NCBI GenBank assembly: GCA_035294465.1
Contig: DATGKW010000249.1
Location: 1-25,681 of the forward strand
From: Paraktedonobacter sp035294465
GTDB lineage: Bacteria; Chloroflexota; Ktedonobacteria; Ktedonobacterales; Ktedonobacteraceae
Direction: 5' to 3'
DNA length: 25,681 nucleotides
This document shows positions 6,970 through 14,661 of the stretch, in pieces (positions within the stretch are counted from its first letter, which is position 1; each line of letters opens with the position of its first letter). A program made the translations under genes and the position numbers. A model generated the notes under the pieces. It saw nothing but the letters and a program-made list of their open reading frames with translations. It searched no databases and was not told the DNA's origin.

Positions 6970-8451
6970 ATGGTACTTCTTCCTGTATTGTTCGTACCGC
7001 TTGTGGCCGGCGGAGCCTGCTTCCTGCTGCGGAGACGCTGGTGGTACGAGATCATTACCCTTGCCGGTGCTACCATTGTTCTCATTTTCGCCGGCATCAC
7101 AACCGACGAGGTGATGAATAGCGGGTACGTTCACGCACTCGCTGATTGGCTCTATGCCGATGCGCTCAGCGCGGTTATTCTCCTGGTAGTTGCTTTTGTG
7201 GGCGTAACAGCCGCTCTGTACTCCATCGGCTACCTGCGCGAAGACATGCGAGAACAAGATGTCACACAGGGCGAGGGTTTGCGGCGCGTGCGACAGTACT
7301 ATGTGCTGTTCAATCTTTTCTTTTTCAGCATGCTGGTCGTTCCGGTCAGCAATAGTCTGGGTATTCTGTGGATTGCCATCGAAGGCACGACGCTCGCTTC
7401 GCTCTTCTTAGTGAGTTTCTACCGAACTGGAGAGGCGTTGGAAGCTGCCTGGAAGTATGTCATTGTCGGGTCGGTTGGCATTGCCCTGGCGCTTTTTGGT
7501 ACCATCCTTACCTACTATTCAGCGGTGCAGGTGCTCGGCACCAGCTATAATTTAAACTGGTCGATCCTCGCGCCGGTCGCAGCCCGCCTAAATCCCAATG
7601 TGATACGCCTGGCTTTTTTGTTTACTGTGATCGGGTATGGTACCAAAGCTGGCCTTGCTCCTATGCACACCTGGCTGCCGGATGCCCACAGCGAAGCGCC
7701 GAGTCCGATCAGCGCTATGCTCTCAGGTGTGCTGCTCAACTGCGCCCTGTATGGCATCCTACGCTTCTATACCCTGACGGTACCTGCACTTGGGTCAGTC
7801 TACCCGTCGGCGCTGCTATTGACCTTTGGCTTGCTTTCTCTCCTGGTCGCGGCCGTCCTCGTCTTTCGCCAGCGAGATTATAAGCGCCTGCTAGCCTATT
7901 CAAGCGTCGAGCACATGGGCATTATCGCGGCAGGCGTGGCGTTCGGCGGATCGCCTGGCTTCTACGGAGCGCTCTTGCAGCTCCTCAACCACGCTATCAC
8001 CAAATCCCTCCTCTTCTTTGCCAGCGGCCAGGTTTTGCTGAAATATGAAACGAAAACTATCAACCGCGTCTCAGGGGTGATCAAGCTCTTGCCGTTCACC
8101 GGAAGCATGCTCATGATCGGCGGCCTGGCCATTACCGGCTCACCTCCGTTCGGCCTCTTCACCAGCGAACTCAGCATCTTTAGCGCGGGCTTTCGCCAGG
8201 GATATGTCGCTGAGGCCATTATTATGCTTGTGCTGATCGCCCTGATCTTTACTGGTTTCCTCTTTTATCTCAACAAGATGGTCTTTGGTAAGGTAAGTGC
8301 AGCAAGTCGACCTGGCGAGATCAGCTACCTCTGCGTGCTGGCGATGGCCTTGAGTGGGCTGCTGGTTGTTGGCCTGGGGGTGTTGATTCCGACTCCGCTC
8401 AGTGCGTTGCTGCATCAGGCTGCTGCTGTGCTAGAAGGAGCAAAGCAATGA
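6970..8451 (+). CDS. hyfF: HyfF-like antiporter-type subunit (NuoL/M/N family)
   Basis: This is a roughly 493-residue polytopic membrane protein of the proton-translocating NADH-quinone oxidoreductase/Mrp antiporter family. The signature motif GTKAGLAPMHTWLPDAHSEA starts at residue 224 and includes Lys226, equivalent to the conserved transmembrane lysine of ion-translocating subunits. The segment FRQRDYKRLLAYSSVEHMG is also diagnostic. The ATG at 6970 follows AGAGGA (6954-6959). A GTG at 6964 directly after the hyfE-like stop is the alternative start. The next gene overlaps its stop by 4 bp (ATGA at 8448), which indicates tight translational coupling. Confidence 0.9.
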   Translation: MVLLPVLFVPLVAGGACFLLRRRWWYEIITLAGATIVLIFAGITTDEVMNSGYVHALADWLYADALSAVILLVVAFVGVTAALYSIGYLREDMREQDVTQGEGLRRVRQYYVLFNLFFFSMLVVPVSNSLGILWIAIEGTTLASLFLVSFYRTGEALEAAWKYVIVGSVGIALALFGTILTYYSAVQVLGTSYNLNWSILAPVAARLNPNVIRLAFLFTVIGYGTKAGLAPMHTWLPDAHSEAPSPISAMLSGVLLNCALYGILRFYTLTVPALGSVYPSALLLTFGLLSLLVAAVLVFRQRDYKRLLAYSSVEHMGIIAAGVAFGGSPGFYGALLQLLNHAITKSLLFFASGQVLLKYETKTINRVSGVIKLLPFTGSMLMIGGLAITGSPPFGLFTSELSIFSAGFRQGYVAEAIIMLVLIALIFTGFLFYLNKMVFGKVSAASRPGEISYLCVLAMALSGLLVVGLGVLIPTPLSALLHQAAAVLEGAKQ

Positions 8452-10037
8452 GCGAGCAAACGGCGTTGCGCACACGCCTTTCACTCATGTGTGGTGAGGA
8501 TGTAACTGTTGTAGCGCCATCCCATGATGACGAGATTCTTCTTATCGTTCCGCGAGACCGGCTGCTATCTACACTCACTGCCTTGAGACAGGAGTTTGCG
8601 AGCGTTTTTGTTGATCTCTTTGGTCTGGACCTGCGCCCTCAGCGTGGAATCTTCCAGCTTCATCTAATCTCTGCACTCGATGCTGAACGGGTATGGCTGC
8701 ATTGTGTGATCGAGCTTGACGACCAAACGGCGAACTTTCCTGGACTGAGCGATCTTTTGCCCGCCACCGGCTGGTATGAGCGAGTGGTCTGGGAGGAACT
8801 GGGCATCGGGCCGCACTATCATCCTCTGTTGCGTCCCCTGCGGCTGTCTCCAGACTGGCCAGAAAGCGTTTATCCTGCTCAGGAGGGCTTTCTCTGGAGA
8901 GCACGAGTGCCAGCCATTGAACCGCGTTTCTTCGCACTGGAAGCTGCCCCGTCAGGCGTGGTGGACTATCCCCTGGGGCCAGTGCGCTCAGGCATCGTCG
9001 AATCAGGGCACTATACCCTGCGTACTGTTGGCGAAGAGCTGGTGGATATCCTTGTCCAGCCTTTTTACAAACATCGCGGTATTGAGCAGCGTGCTGAAGA
9101 GGTGCCCATTGAACAGGTTCCACTCCTGGCCGAGCGGATCTCCGGTACCAGTGCCTTTGCCCACTCGCTGGCGTTTTGTCAGGCATGTGAACGCCTGGCG
9201 GGCATTGAGATACCCGTGCGCGCGCGCTTCCTGCGCATTCTTTTCGCCGAGTTAGAGCGCCTATATAATCATCTGGGCTATCACGCTGATCTCTGCCAGG
9301 CCACCGGCTTGAGCGTTGCCCAGGCTCAGTTCGATATCTGGAAAGAGCGCGTCTTGCGTCTCAACGCTCACATCAGCGGGCATCGCTATCTCTTCGGCGT
9401 GAACATTCCCGGTGGCCTCAGCCGGGATCTGAGCACAGATGGGCAGAAAGCGATCCGAGAATTGGTTTCCTCCTTGCGGCGGGAGATGGCAGGGTTGGGA
9501 CGGCAGGTGCTCGCTTCTCCTTCGCACCGAGACCGCCTGGAGCATACCGGCGTCCTCGCGCCGGAGCAGGCGCAGGAGTATTGCGCCGTCGGGCCTGTTG
9601 GCCGCGCTTCCGGCAGAGACCGCGACCTGCGCCGTGATCATCCCTATGCTGCCTATGCAGAGATGGATATGGAGATCCCGGTACGGCAGGAAGGGGATGC
9701 GCTGGCCCGCGCGCGTATTTGCCTGGATGAGATCGAACAAGCATTGTACCTCATCGAGCAAACTCTGGCGCAATTGCGTGCGGGAGCAATCGCTACACCG
9801 CTCCCACCATTGCCCTGCGGCGAATCATCGCTCGGCTGGGCTGAATCTGCCCGTGGAGAGTGTCTCCACTGGATACTGGTTGGAGAGCATGGCAGGCTGC
9901 AACGCTACCGGGTACGAGCAGCGTCGTTTGCCAACTGGCAGGCGTTCTCGCTTGCCATTCCTGGACACAACATTTTGACCGATTTTCCGGTGATTGAGCA
10001 GAGCTTCGGCCTCTCGTTCGCCGGCGCAAATGGCTAA
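8448..10037 (+). CDS. hyfG: HyfG/HycE-like large subunit without NiFe cysteines
   Basis: This 529-residue protein fuses a NuoC-like N-terminal part (WYERVVWEELGIGPHYHPLL near residue 107) to a NuoD/hydrogenase large-subunit domain, the HycE/HyfG layout. In group 4 hydrogenases two CxxC motifs hold the NiFe centre. Here the first is replaced by ERISGTSAFAHS, with Ser232 and Ser235 where the cysteines belong. The C-terminal DPCxxC region reads IEQSFGLSFAG, with no cysteine in the last 60 residues. NiFe binding, and therefore H2 or formate-hydrogenlyase activity, is very unlikely. The protein should instead act like NuoD near a quinone- or other electron-acceptor site, as in Ehr complexes. No hydrogenase maturation protease or hyp genes lie in the window. 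Confidence 0.9.
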   Translation: MSEQTALRTRLSLMCGEDVTVVAPSHDDEILLIVPRDRLLSTLTALRQEFASVFVDLFGLDLRPQRGIFQLHLISALDAERVWLHCVIELDDQTANFPGLSDLLPATGWYERVVWEELGIGPHYHPLLRPLRLSPDWPESVYPAQEGFLWRARVPAIEPRFFALEAAPSGVVDYPLGPVRSGIVESGHYTLRTVGEELVDILVQPFYKHRGIEQRAEEVPIEQVPLLAERISGTSAFAHSLAFCQACERLAGIEIPVRARFLRILFAELERLYNHLGYHADLCQATGLSVAQAQFDIWKERVLRLNAHISGHRYLFGVNIPGGLSRDLSTDGQKAIRELVSSLRREMAGLGRQVLASPSHRDRLEHTGVLAPEQAQEYCAVGPVGRASGRDRDLRRDHPYAAYAEMDMEIPVRQEGDALARARICLDEIEQALYLIEQTLAQLRAGAIATPLPPLPCGESSLGWAESARGECLHWILVGEHGRLQRYRVRAASFANWQAFSLAIPGHNILTDFPVIEQSFGLSFAGANG

Positions 10038-10093
10038 ACATGGCAAGCTCCTCTTTCAGATTGTCCCAACAGATAGAAGAGGAGGTTCTCTAG

Positions 10094-10543
10094 ATGAGAG
10101 AGGAAAAAACCAACATGTTCTTCTGGGTACGCAAAGGGCTACGGACGGGCGTTCTTACCACGCGCTATCCTGGCCGGTACGAGCTTATGCCACCAGATTT
10201 TCGCGGCAGGCCAGTCATCGATCCCGACCATTGCCTGGCCGCTCAAGGATGCACGGCATGCATTGATGTTTGTTTGCCAAAAGCTCTGCATGTTGACCAG
10301 GTAGGCAATGAGCGAAATAAGATGAATAGTCTGGACGAGCGCCTGACGCTCGACCTCGGACGCTGCATTATGTGCGGCCTCTGTATCAACGCCTGTCCGG
10401 CGGACGCACTGTACATGACGCAAGAGTATGAACTGGCGGTGACGTACCGGGAGGCCCTACAGGTTGTCGCCTCCTTCACAAAAGATACTGATAGTCCAAC
10501 CACAATGGGAGAGAGGGGGGAGCGCCATGAAAGCGCCTGTTGA
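10094..10543 (+). CDS. hyfH: HyfH/HycF-like two-cluster ferredoxin subunit
   Basis: This 149-residue iron-sulfur protein of the NuoI/HycF family carries electrons between partners and the small subunit. The second motif is canonical (Cys91, 94, 97, 101; CIMCGLCINACP). The first has unusual spacing: Cys47-x5-Cys53-x2-Cys56-x3-Cys60, followed by Leu-Pro rather than Pro. It probably still binds a 4Fe-4S cluster. The start at 10094 has AGAAGAGGAGG (10075-10085). Its 3' end overlaps the next start by 17 bp. No NADH- or formate-oxidising subunit is encoded in this operon, so the electron donor is probably a free ferredoxin (inference). Confidence 0.88.
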   Translation: MREEKTNMFFWVRKGLRTGVLTTRYPGRYELMPPDFRGRPVIDPDHCLAAQGCTACIDVCLPKALHVDQVGNERNKMNSLDERLTLDLGRCIMCGLCINACPADALYMTQEYELAVTYREALQVVASFTKDTDSPTTMGERGERHESAC

Positions 10544-11078
10544 TCCAGCCACAGAGGCAGCGGTGGAACGTTTGCATGCTCGTGTCCAGCGACTTTTTGG
10601 GCATTCGCTGCACATCCGCCATGTGGACGCGGGATCGTGCAATGCCTGCGAATCCGAGATCAAGTTGTTAAATAATCCCTATTACGATATCCAGCGCCTG
10701 GGTATCTTCTTCACGCCGACACCTCGTCACGCTGACCTTTTGCTGGTTACGGGGACGATGACGCGGGCGATGGAAGATCCGCTTCGCCAGACCTACGCAG
10801 CCATGCCAGACCCGCGCCTGGTTGTCGCGGCTGGTGCCTGCGCGTGCAGCGGAGGCGTCTTTGGGGAAAGCGCCTACTCACGCGGCGGGGTGGGCGATGT
10901 CGTTCCGATTGACGTGTTCATTCCTGGCTGCCCGCCGTCTCCGCTCACCCTGATTCACGGCTTGCTGCTGGCCATAGGACGTGCCGAACAGCGTCTGCGA
11001 GGGCGAACGATCCTAGTAAGAAATGATCTGCTCAAGCCGTCGCTGGCACAGCATTCTGCAGGAAAGGAGAAATATTGA
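10527..11078 (+). CDS. hyfI: HyfI/HycG-like small subunit (NuoB family)
   Basis: This 183-residue NuoB/hydrogenase small-subunit homologue retains the proximal 4Fe-4S (N2-type) ligands: Cys38 and Cys41 (GSCNACESE), Cys105 (GACACSGG) and Cys135 (PGCPPSP). Electron transfer to the large-subunit interface should therefore be intact even though the large subunit lacks the NiFe site. The ATG at 10527 follows GAGAGGGGGG (10511-10520). An upstream in-frame start at 10464 lies within the hyfH-like gene and has no ribosome site. The stop codon overlaps the next gene's start (TGATG). Confidence 0.9.
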   Translation: MKAPVDPATEAAVERLHARVQRLFGHSLHIRHVDAGSCNACESEIKLLNNPYYDIQRLGIFFTPTPRHADLLLVTGTMTRAMEDPLRQTYAAMPDPRLVVAAGACACSGGVFGESAYSRGGVGDVVPIDVFIPGCPPSPLTLIHGLLLAIGRAEQRLRGRTILVRNDLLKPSLAQHSAGKEKY

Positions 11079-13213
11079 TGGAGTGGGATCTTCTCCCGGC
11101 TACGGCTTTCTGGGCAACGTTCGGGTTCTATCTTCTTGGCATCGCGCTCTCACTTGCTCTGCCGCGTACACGTGGCGTCGTTATGGCTGCTGCTCTCTGT
11201 GCCGGAGCGGGAGGGCTGTCTGCTTTCATCGCAGGTATCGGCGTTTTGCTTGGAGCACCGGCACCCTCCGGCGCTCTCGATACCAATCTGCCCTTTGGTC
11301 TGCTCAGCCTGCATCTTGATCAGCTCTCATCGTTCTTTCTGGTAATCGTTGGCTTGCTCTCCACGCCTGTTGCTTTGTATTCTGTTGGCTATCTCAGCCA
11401 TATAGGAAGAGCAAGTTTGCGCCGCCAGCAGGCATTTGGCGCCTTGCTCAATTTATTGCTTCTCTCACTGGTGTTGATTGTCTCTGCCGCGGATGCCATT
11501 GTTTTTCTCATGGCCTGGGAAGCTATGGCGTTTCTTAGCTACCTGCTGGTCAACTTTGATGACGAAGATCCACACGTCACCCGCGCGGCATATCTAATGT
11601 TAGCGCTAAGCGAACTTGGAACTATTGGTATCCTCGTGGCCTTTCTCCTGCTCTACCAGGTCGCAGGAAGCTTTGGCTATAACGCGCTGCAAGTGGCAGC
11701 TTCGACGCTTTCACTCCCTCTGCGGAGCGCCGTCTTTCTCCTGGCATTTTTTGGCTTTGGGGCCAAAGCGGGCGTTCTACCGCTACAGCTCTGGATGCCA
11801 GAGACGTATCCTGCTGCACCCAGCCATATCTCAGCGCTTCTCTCATCTGTGACCATGAAGCTTGGCATCTATGGTATCTTGCGCTTCTTGCTAGACTTCC
11901 TGGGCGGACCAACTATCGCGCCCGCTTGGTGGGGGCTCGTTATTCTGAGCATTGGATCTGCGACTGCACTCATTGGCATCTTGTACGCGGTTGTGCAGCA
12001 GGATATGAAGCGCGTGCTGGCTTATTCCAGTATTGAGAATGCCGGCATTATTCTGGCTGGACTAGGAGCCGCGCTCACGTTCCGCGCGTATCACCTGAAT
12101 GCGCTGGCCGCCATCGCCGCGATTACGACGCTCTACCATATACTCAATCATGCGGTCTATAAGGGGCTTCTGTTCCTGGGAGCAGGCTCGGTTAATCGTG
12201 CTACAGGCACGTGTGACCTGGAAAAGCTGGGGGGTCTGGTGCGCCTCATGCCCTGGACCACGCTGTTCTTTCTCATTGCTGCCCTGGCAATTTCCGCTGT
12301 GCCACCGTTCAATGGCTATATTAGTGAGTGGATGCTGCTGGAAACATTTTTGCAGAGCTTTGCTGTTCCAGATACGCTGGCCAGGGTAATCATCGCCATC
12401 GCAGGAGCATTGCTGGCGTTGACGGCAGGAGTCGCTGTTACCGCCTTTGTCCGCCTTTGTGGTGTGAGTTTCCTGGCCTTGCCGCGCAGTCAGGAAGCGG
12501 CAGTGGCTCACGAGTCACCTGCCAGCATGTGCGTGGCAATGGGTTTCCTGGCCTTTCTTTGCCTGGTTCTGGGGGTCCTTCCAACCTTTGTTATTCCTCT
12601 GCTCGACCATGTGACAACTCCTTTTTTTGGAGTAAGCGTCGTCAACCAGGTCGTTCCTCCCCTCTTTACGAATCATCCGGGCGCGTACCAGCTGCTGGAT
12701 ACGCTGGGCGGGGGACTCTTTGGCAGCTGGTTGCCGGTCAACGGGCTGGTAGTCATTGCCGCTCCCACCTTCTCGACAATCGATTCGCCAACGTATCTCT
12801 TCCTGGCGGAGCTGTTGCTCGTCGGCATTGTGCTGCTCATCTTGCGAGCCATTCGCCCGCTCGGCTCGCAGCGCGTGGAGCGCGTCTGGGCCGGGGGGAT
12901 CCCACGCTTTACGGCCAGAATGACTTATACCGGACTGGCCTACGGCAATCCCGTGCGCCTCATCTTTCAAAGCCTCTTCCGCTCGCGCGTGCGTAGTGAG
13001 GCGCTTGCCCCGGCTGCTTCCCACCGCGAAGGGAAAATGAGCTATGAACAGGAGGTACCGCCTCCTTTCGAGCGAAGCCTGTACCGGCCGCTGCTCAAGG
13101 CTTTGCACTGGACTACCGCACGCGCTCGCATCATTCAATCGGGAAATATCAATCAATACGTCGCGTACATCTTTCTGATTGTGCTTATCGTGTTGATCCT
13201 GCGAGCTATTTAG
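11078..13213 (+). CDS. hyfB: HyfB/HycC-like antiporter-type subunit (NuoL family)
   Basis: This 711-residue polytopic membrane protein is the largest ion-translocating subunit of hydrogenase-3/4-type complexes (HyfB/HycC are about 610-670 residues). The motif GAKAGVLPLQLWMPETYPAA carries Lys230, and QQDMKRVLAYSSIENAG and ILNHAVYKGLLFLGAGSV are typical. The region after about residue 620 is a long C-terminal extension with a final transmembrane helix. The ATG at 11078 overlaps the preceding TGA and follows AAAGGAG (11063-11069). A TTG one codon upstream is the alternative. It is the last intact gene of the operon. Together with hyfF-like it gives two candidate pumping modules. Confidence 0.9.
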   Translation: MEWDLLPATAFWATFGFYLLGIALSLALPRTRGVVMAAALCAGAGGLSAFIAGIGVLLGAPAPSGALDTNLPFGLLSLHLDQLSSFFLVIVGLLSTPVALYSVGYLSHIGRASLRRQQAFGALLNLLLLSLVLIVSAADAIVFLMAWEAMAFLSYLLVNFDDEDPHVTRAAYLMLALSELGTIGILVAFLLLYQVAGSFGYNALQVAASTLSLPLRSAVFLLAFFGFGAKAGVLPLQLWMPETYPAAPSHISALLSSVTMKLGIYGILRFLLDFLGGPTIAPAWWGLVILSIGSATALIGILYAVVQQDMKRVLAYSSIENAGIILAGLGAALTFRAYHLNALAAIAAITTLYHILNHAVYKGLLFLGAGSVNRATGTCDLEKLGGLVRLMPWTTLFFLIAALAISAVPPFNGYISEWMLLETFLQSFAVPDTLARVIIAIAGALLALTAGVAVTAFVRLCGVSFLALPRSQEAAVAHESPASMCVAMGFLAFLCLVLGVLPTFVIPLLDHVTTPFFGVSVVNQVVPPLFTNHPGAYQLLDTLGGGLFGSWLPVNGLVVIAAPTFSTIDSPTYLFLAELLLVGIVLLILRAIRPLGSQRVERVWAGGIPRFTARMTYTGLAYGNPVRLIFQSLFRSRVRSEALAPAASHREGKMSYEQEVPPPFERSLYRPLLKALHWTTARARIIQSGNINQYVAYIFLIVLIVLILRAI

Positions 13214-13235
13214 CATGAGCAGAGGGGAGGTCACT

Positions 13236-13388
13236 GTGTTTCAAAGGCTACCAGTGGCGGTCGATGGCTCCGAAGCGCGCTCCGCCAGGGACCCCTGTTG
13301 GATTTTGACGCGCCGGCTGCCGAGGTTCCGCAACAAACTCAAAGTATCCCCTTGCGTAGAGTCATTGTTGTCAACTATGATGGGATAA
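13236..13388 (+). pseudogene. Degenerate universal stress protein (UspA) N-terminus
   Basis: After a good ribosome site (AGGGGAGG at 13223-13230), a GTG-initiated frame reads VFQRLPVAVDGSEARSARD, which resembles the start of UspA proteins (M-x-K-R-I-L-V-A-V-D-G-S-E). The following residues show no Usp character and the frame stops after 50 codons. A shifted frame continues open to about 13442 and contains RRVIVVNYDG, so a frameshift or internal deletion is likely. It lies 22 bp behind the hyfB-like gene and was probably the last cistron of that operon. The assignment rests on a short match only. Confidence 0.4.
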
Positions 13389-13440
13389 CACCTGGCGTGC
13401 TCACTGACTGTGGCATTAAGAGAGACAGGGAAAGAGAAGA

Positions 13441-14607
13441 ATGAAACAGGCATCATTAAAAACAGCGGCGCTCACCTTTGTGCTGGTCATCGGCATCATG
13501 AGTTTTTTTGCTGATTTTACCTATGAGGGCTCACGCAGCATTATTGGTCCCTATCTTGGTCTCCTGGGCGCGGGTGCAGTAGCCATTGGTATCATCTCTG
13601 GTGCAGGTGAACTGCTGGGCTATAGTCTGCGCCTGGTTTCGGGGCGTAGCGCCGATCAGACCGGCCTGTATTGGCCGATTACCATCCTGGGATACGTCGT
13701 GCAGATGTGCTCGGTTCCTCTGCTCGCCCTTGCTGGCAACTGGCAGGTGGCAGCCCTGCTGATTATCCTGGAACGCGTTGGCAAGGCTACACGCAATCCC
13801 CCGCGCGATGTGATGCTCTCGCATGCGGGCAAGCAAATCGGTGGATATGGTTGGGCTTTTGGTTTGCATGAAGCTCTCGATCAATCTGGCGCCCTGGTTG
13901 GTCCCCTGGCCGTCGCGGGCGTCCTTGCCTGGCGTGGCGATTACCGGCTTGCCTTTGCCATGTTGCTGCTTCCGGCCCTCGTGACGTTGTGCATTCTGGT
14001 CGTAGCCCGCTATACCTATCCGCGTCCTCAGGATCTGGAGGCGAACCCACCCGATGTCCAGGCGGGCGGGCTACCACGAGTTTTCTGGATCTACTTGATC
14101 GGAGCGGTCCTGGTCGCTGCCGGGTTCGCTGACTTTCCACTCATTGCCTATCACTTCGCGCGGACTTCGCTTGTATCAACGGCTCTGATCCCAGTCTTTT
14201 ATGCAGTAGCTATGGGCACTGGTGGTCTTGGCTCGCTACTTTTCGGGCGCTTGTTTGACCAGGCAGGTTTGCTGGTGCTTCTTCCCCTGACTGTTCTCTC
14301 GGCCCTGTATGTGCCGCTGGTCTTTTTGGGAGGTTTTTGGGTCGCGCTGGCTGGTGTTGCGTTGTGGGGACTCGGCATGGGCGTACAAGAATCGATCATT
14401 CCCGCGGCTGTGGCCCGGATGGTTCCGGCTACCCGGCGTGCTTCAGCCTATGGGCTGTTCACTGCTGGCTACGGCATTTTCTGGTTCCTGGGAAGCGCCC
14501 TGATTGGCGTCCTGTACAGCCTCTCTTTCCCAATATTGATCGGCTTTGCTCTGCTAGTTGAATTGGCTGGCATCCCATTTTTTCTGCTAGCGCGAAGAGC
14601 TGATTAG
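13441..14607 (+). CDS. MFS transporter
   Basis: This 388-residue protein has about 12 hydrophobic segments, as expected for a major facilitator superfamily permease. The cytoplasmic stretch ERVGKATRNPPRDVMLS near residue 110 is a conserved charged motif of one MFS branch, and GLFTAGYGIFWFLGS lies in the C-terminal half. The substrate cannot be deduced; drug or metabolite export is possible. The start is preceded by a weak purine stretch (AGGGAAAGAGAAG). It lies 52 bp beyond the Usp fragment with no obvious terminator between, so it might still be served by the upstream promoter, but it is convergent with the NnrS-like gene. Confidence 0.8.
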   Translation: MKQASLKTAALTFVLVIGIMSFFADFTYEGSRSIIGPYLGLLGAGAVAIGIISGAGELLGYSLRLVSGRSADQTGLYWPITILGYVVQMCSVPLLALAGNWQVAALLIILERVGKATRNPPRDVMLSHAGKQIGGYGWAFGLHEALDQSGALVGPLAVAGVLAWRGDYRLAFAMLLLPALVTLCILVVARYTYPRPQDLEANPPDVQAGGLPRVFWIYLIGAVLVAAGFADFPLIAYHFARTSLVSTALIPVFYAVAMGTGGLGSLLFGRLFDQAGLLVLLPLTVLSALYVPLVFLGGFWVALAGVALWGLGMGVQESIIPAAVARMVPATRRASAYGLFTAGYGIFWFLGSALIGVLYSLSFPILIGFALLVELAGIPFFLLARRAD

Positions 14608-14632
14608 AATGGTTTTCAGGGGGAGCAAGTGA

Positions 14633-14650
14633 AAAGGGCGGAGCCTCTTT
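14633..14650. terminator. Weak bidirectional hairpin between convergent genes
   Basis: AAAGGG (14633-14638) and CTCTTT (14645-14650) can form a 6-bp stem including one G-T pair. A-rich and T-rich flanks are present in the short gap between the MFS and NnrS-like stop codons. It is short, so it is only a tentative terminator. Confidence 0.3.
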
Positions 14651-14661
14651 CGGGGAGCGAA

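Noticed and set aside
8575..9186. Long antisense open frame (203 codons) within hyfG-like
   Set aside because: It is a shadow of the hyfG-like gene in a GC-rich region. The sense frame has clear domain matches.
5222..13213. Functional formate hydrogenlyase / hydrogenase-4
   Set aside because: NiFe cysteines are absent from the large subunit, and neither formate dehydrogenase nor hyp maturation genes are present in the window.
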